From JAWHTC01 sp032586155 (GTDB lineage Bacteria > Pseudomonadota > Alphaproteobacteria > Rhodobacterales > Rhodobacteraceae), in the NCBI RefSeq assembly GCF_032586155.1, contig NZ_JAWHTC010000001.1, forward strand, positions 682,001-746,000: 64,000 bases of DNA, in the 5' to 3' direction. Positions 60,324 through 64,000 of this stretch are shown here, piece after piece (position 1 is the stretch's first letter; every line of letters starts with the position of its first letter). The notes under the pieces are model-generated. The model saw nothing but the letters and a program-made list of their open reading frames with translations. It was not told the DNA's origin and did not search any database. A program made the translations under genes and the position numbers.

Positions 60324-61127
60324 CTACCTGAACGGCACGTCCAAGTTTAACAGCTTCGCGTGGAAGGGGTGAAGGTCTTCCCGGTGTACCATGCCGCCAT
60401 GACGGGCAGTCTGGCGTACAGCGGACAGACTATTGTGGATGTGCTCGTAAACCATGCGTGCCGCGCGTCGCCCGTTCAAGCTTTCACGGACGGTTCGGGT
60501 GGCGTAGCCTTCCCAGAAGTTGTTGTCATAGGATGACACTCGGGACAGGAAGTTGAATGAGCAGGTTAACGCCCTATGGCGCGCTACCAGTGCGGCAACT
60601 CCTTGTTCCTGGCGCAGAACCACACCGCGGAACTCGCGGCTGCGTGCATCGGTTTTCAGGCCCTGCTGGCGCATCGCCTCTTTCGGTTCATAGCCACGAA
60701 TGAAACAGAAACCATCCCGCCGAAAAACATAAACCAATCCAACGACGAACATCTGGTCATTGACAAAGCTGGGGCGGCTAAATCGATAGAACCCCGAAGG
60801 GAACTCTTCCTCAGTTACCTCGATCGACCCATGACCCAGGAATTCGGAGACCGCAGGATGGCTTAGCAAATCGGTTTGCCGGAGTTCGATGGCCTCAACC
60901 GGCTCGAGTAGAATGCGCGCGTCCACGTCGAAGAATAGACAAATTCTGTGCAGCACATCTGGCCGTGGAAAACTTTCACCGGACAAGTAGCGGTTGTATT
61001 GAGTTCGATTGATTCCAAGCTTGCGGCATAATCCGGCGATCGACGGGTATTGCCCCGACAACTGACGCAGATTGGCGCCGAAAATGCTCCGAAGTTCGGC
61101 TGGATCCATTTGGGTCGGCGTGTTCAT
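60324..61127 (-). CDS. HTH regulator with C-terminal ligand-like domain
   Basis: A 267-aa protein starting at ATG 61127 (a GTG at 61136 adds three residues). The HTH_XRE-like domain is at about residues 10-65 (IAGLCRKLGINRTQYNRYLSGESFPR). The rest, about 80-267, is a mixed domain I do not recognise, with SIEVTEEEFPSGFYRFSRPS and FWEGYATRTVRESLNGRRAAR. It is divergent from the small gene at 61377, which it may control. The intergenic region has an inverted repeat (61220-61235). Confidence 0.8.
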   Translation of the reverse strand: MNTPTQMDPAELRSIFGANLRQLSGQYPSIAGLCRKLGINRTQYNRYLSGESFPRPDVLHRICLFFDVDARILLEPVEAIELRQTDLLSHPAVSEFLGHGSIEVTEEEFPSGFYRFSRPSFVNDQMFVVGLVYVFRRDGFCFIRGYEPKEAMRQQGLKTDARSREFRGVVLRQEQGVAALVARHRALTCSFNFLSRVSSYDNNFWEGYATRTVRESLNGRRAARMVYEHIHNSLSAVRQTARHGGMVHREDLHPFHAKLLNLDVPFR

Positions 61128-61219
61128 CCCAGACACTGTGACTCCCTGTATTTTTTCGGCTATTTGGTTTTTCTTTTGGCCGATTCTCCCCTCATCCTAA
61201 CAGAGAATATCAAAAAGGT

Positions 61220-61235
61220 GACGCATTTGTGCGTC
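61220..61235. promoter_or_regulatory. Inverted repeat upstream of HTH regulator, candidate operator
   Basis: GACGCA-TTTG-TGCGTC, a perfect 6-bp dyad, in an AT-rich divergent region. A further TGACGC follows at about 61240-61246 and ACGTCA at about 61253-61258, so it may be a multi-site operator for the adjacent HTH protein. Confidence 0.4.
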
Positions 61236-61376
61236 GATGGTGACGCTGAATAACGTCATTTTTCTGTCGATGTGTCACATTATTGAGCAGGCGCGACACT
61301 TTATTAGTGGTTTGCAACCTATAGTAATTTAAGAAAAATCACGTGCACGGAAGGATTAATAACTGCGGGGCGCGGA

Positions 61377-61736
61377 ATGTTTGGAGTTGTACTTTGGAGT
61401 AGCAAGGATGATCACAAGGCCGTGATCTGGTGCGAGGATCACGGCGATCTGGCGTTTTATAGTGGCGCGGGCGAGAACGTGTTTGACGGCGGTGGTTTGG
61501 ACGCCGGAGACTTGGTCCGATTCAAACTTTCGGAGGGGCGAGATATGCGTGTGGTGACCAATCCGCAATTGGTGGCCGAACAACATTATCCAGGACTTGC
61601 CGAAAGCCTGGCGTCGAAACGCACCCCGGGTACGCCGCAAACTGCTGTGACGGAGATTTCACGCCGGGAGGCGCGCGGCAACGGCAACGTTGTGCAATTT
61701 GACCCACACTTCGGAACCAAGCGTAAAGCCTCCTGA
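61377..61736 (+). CDS. Small hypothetical protein, possibly OB-fold
   Basis: A 119-aa protein. The first half, GVVLWSSKDDHKAVIWCEDHGDLAFY and LDAGDLVRFKLSEGRDMRVV, has a weak resemblance to cold-shock-type OB folds. The second half is a charged, low-complexity tail ending in a basic FGTKRKAS. Unrecognised otherwise. Divergent from the HTH regulator. A GC hairpin (61739-61757) follows its stop, without T-run. Confidence 0.6.
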   Translation: MFGVVLWSSKDDHKAVIWCEDHGDLAFYSGAGENVFDGGGLDAGDLVRFKLSEGRDMRVVTNPQLVAEQHYPGLAESLASKRTPGTPQTAVTEISRREARGNGNVVQFDPHFGTKRKAS

Positions 61737-61852
61737 CTGTTCGGCGTTGCGCCGGACGAGGGGGCACCACTTTGGCGATGTAGTATTGTTGGGTTCCGGC
61801 GCTTCGCCCGAGCCTGGTTAACAGACAGGGCGAAACGCGTTGTTTTTTTAAC

Positions 61853-62413
61853 TCAAACGCCGCGCGACAGGGCCGCAACGCCGGTGCGCGCCACTTCAAT
61901 AAGACCCAATGGGCGCATCAATTCCGCAAAGGCATCGATTTTTTCGGGCGCTCCAGTGATCTCGAAGACAAAGCTTTCCAACGTGCTGTCAACCACATTA
62001 GCACGGAAAATGTCCGCTAGGCGCAGCGCTTCGACCCGTTTGTCACCTTCGCCCTGGACCTTGATCAGGGCCAGTTCGCGCTCGACTGCGGCACCTTCAA
62101 CCGTCAGATCATGAACCTCGTGCACCGGCACGATGCGCCCGAGCTGGGCTTTGATCTGCTCAATCACCTGCGGGGTGCCATTGGTGACGATGGTGATCCG
62201 GCTGGTGTGGCCGGTGTGATCCACCTCTGCCACGGTCAGGCTTTCAATATTGTAGCCACGCCCGGAAAACAGCCCGATCACGCGGGCGAGAACACCAGGT
62301 TCGTTGTCAACCACAACGGCGATAGTGTGGCTTTCGCTCACATCGCTGAACGAGGGGCGTAGGTTGTAGGCCGAGTGTTTTGTCGAGCCTTTTTTGATTT
62401 TTAGTGCTGACAT
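61853..62413 (-). CDS. ilvN: Acetolactate synthase regulatory subunit
   Basis: A 186-aa protein with an N-terminal ACT domain (HTIAVVVDNEPGVLARVIGLFSGRGYNIESL) and a C-terminal second ALS domain (RANVVDSTLESFVFEITGAPEKIDAFAEL). It activates the catalytic subunit and confers valine inhibition. 38 bases downstream of the catalytic gene on the same strand. Confidence 0.95.
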   Translation of the reverse strand: MSALKIKKGSTKHSAYNLRPSFSDVSESHTIAVVVDNEPGVLARVIGLFSGRGYNIESLTVAEVDHTGHTSRITIVTNGTPQVIEQIKAQLGRIVPVHEVHDLTVEGAAVERELALIKVQGEGDKRVEALRLADIFRANVVDSTLESFVFEITGAPEKIDAFAELMRPLGLIEVARTGVAALSRGV

Positions 62414-62451
62414 ATGAACAATTCCTTATTCACGCGTTCCTGTATCAAAGC

Positions 62452-64000
<1,549 letters not shown>

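Overview
The window looks like a chromosomal segment of a Rhodobacteraceae (Roseobacter-group) alphaproteobacterium. It is GC-rich. It has a C4-pathway 5-aminolevulinate synthase behind an FNR box, a System I cytochrome c maturation (ccm) cluster, a release factor 2 gene without the programmed frameshift, a DUF2842 protein, and a remnant of the Rhodobacterales gene transfer agent (GTA) cluster. Almost all of it is housekeeping DNA. I see no rRNA, tRNA, CRISPR array, insertion sequence or replication origin.

Layout. 1-8014: Atm1-type ABC exporter converging with an RND efflux permease and adaptor. 8331-11938: yfgM-like, bamB and der, an outer-membrane assembly and ribosome GTPase group. 12065-14554: fatty acid desaturase converging with serS, whose product carries an unusual insertion. 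14777-19278: yajC, a small SecD-head paralogue, secD, secF, a TauE-type carrier and an Mth938-like protein. 19348-23416: ccmA, ccmB, a radical SAM gene of the AmrS type, ccmC, ccmD, ccmG. 23456-27499: polar amino acid ABC transporter with two binding proteins. 27635-30315: a PhnD-like protein, two tandem TerB-like proteins, a DUF1330 protein and a secreted protein of unknown function. 31093-35569: pyrG with a folded 5' leader, secG, purA and DUF2842. 35646-39911: an orphan Fe3+-type ABC ATPase, then cbiD, cobK, an AlkA-like glycosylase and an esterase as a translationally coupled run.

40100-42378 is a collapsed GTA locus. The small and large terminase genes remain. They are followed by one 178-codon ORF whose first part is the GTA portal N-terminus and whose second part is the C-terminus of the last GTA tail gene, so everything between has apparently been deleted in frame. 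42382-46515: DksA-like protein, cysE, M20 peptidase and hemA, the last with an FNR box and a folded leader. 46624-51644: RodZ-like protein, ispG, a pair of DsbA-related proteins and a BepA-like protease. 51714-60317: aminotransferase, amidase amiC, PBP1A, prfB, an amidase and a DUF2189 protein. 60324-64000: HTH regulator, small unknown protein, ilvN and the truncated ilvI/ilvB.

The observations I rate highest are the three-way-junction RNA that begins at the predicted pyrG start site, the in-frame portal-tail fusion left by the GTA deletion, and the competing hairpins in the hemA leader. Two families of intergenic palindromic repeats (three and two copies) are also present.
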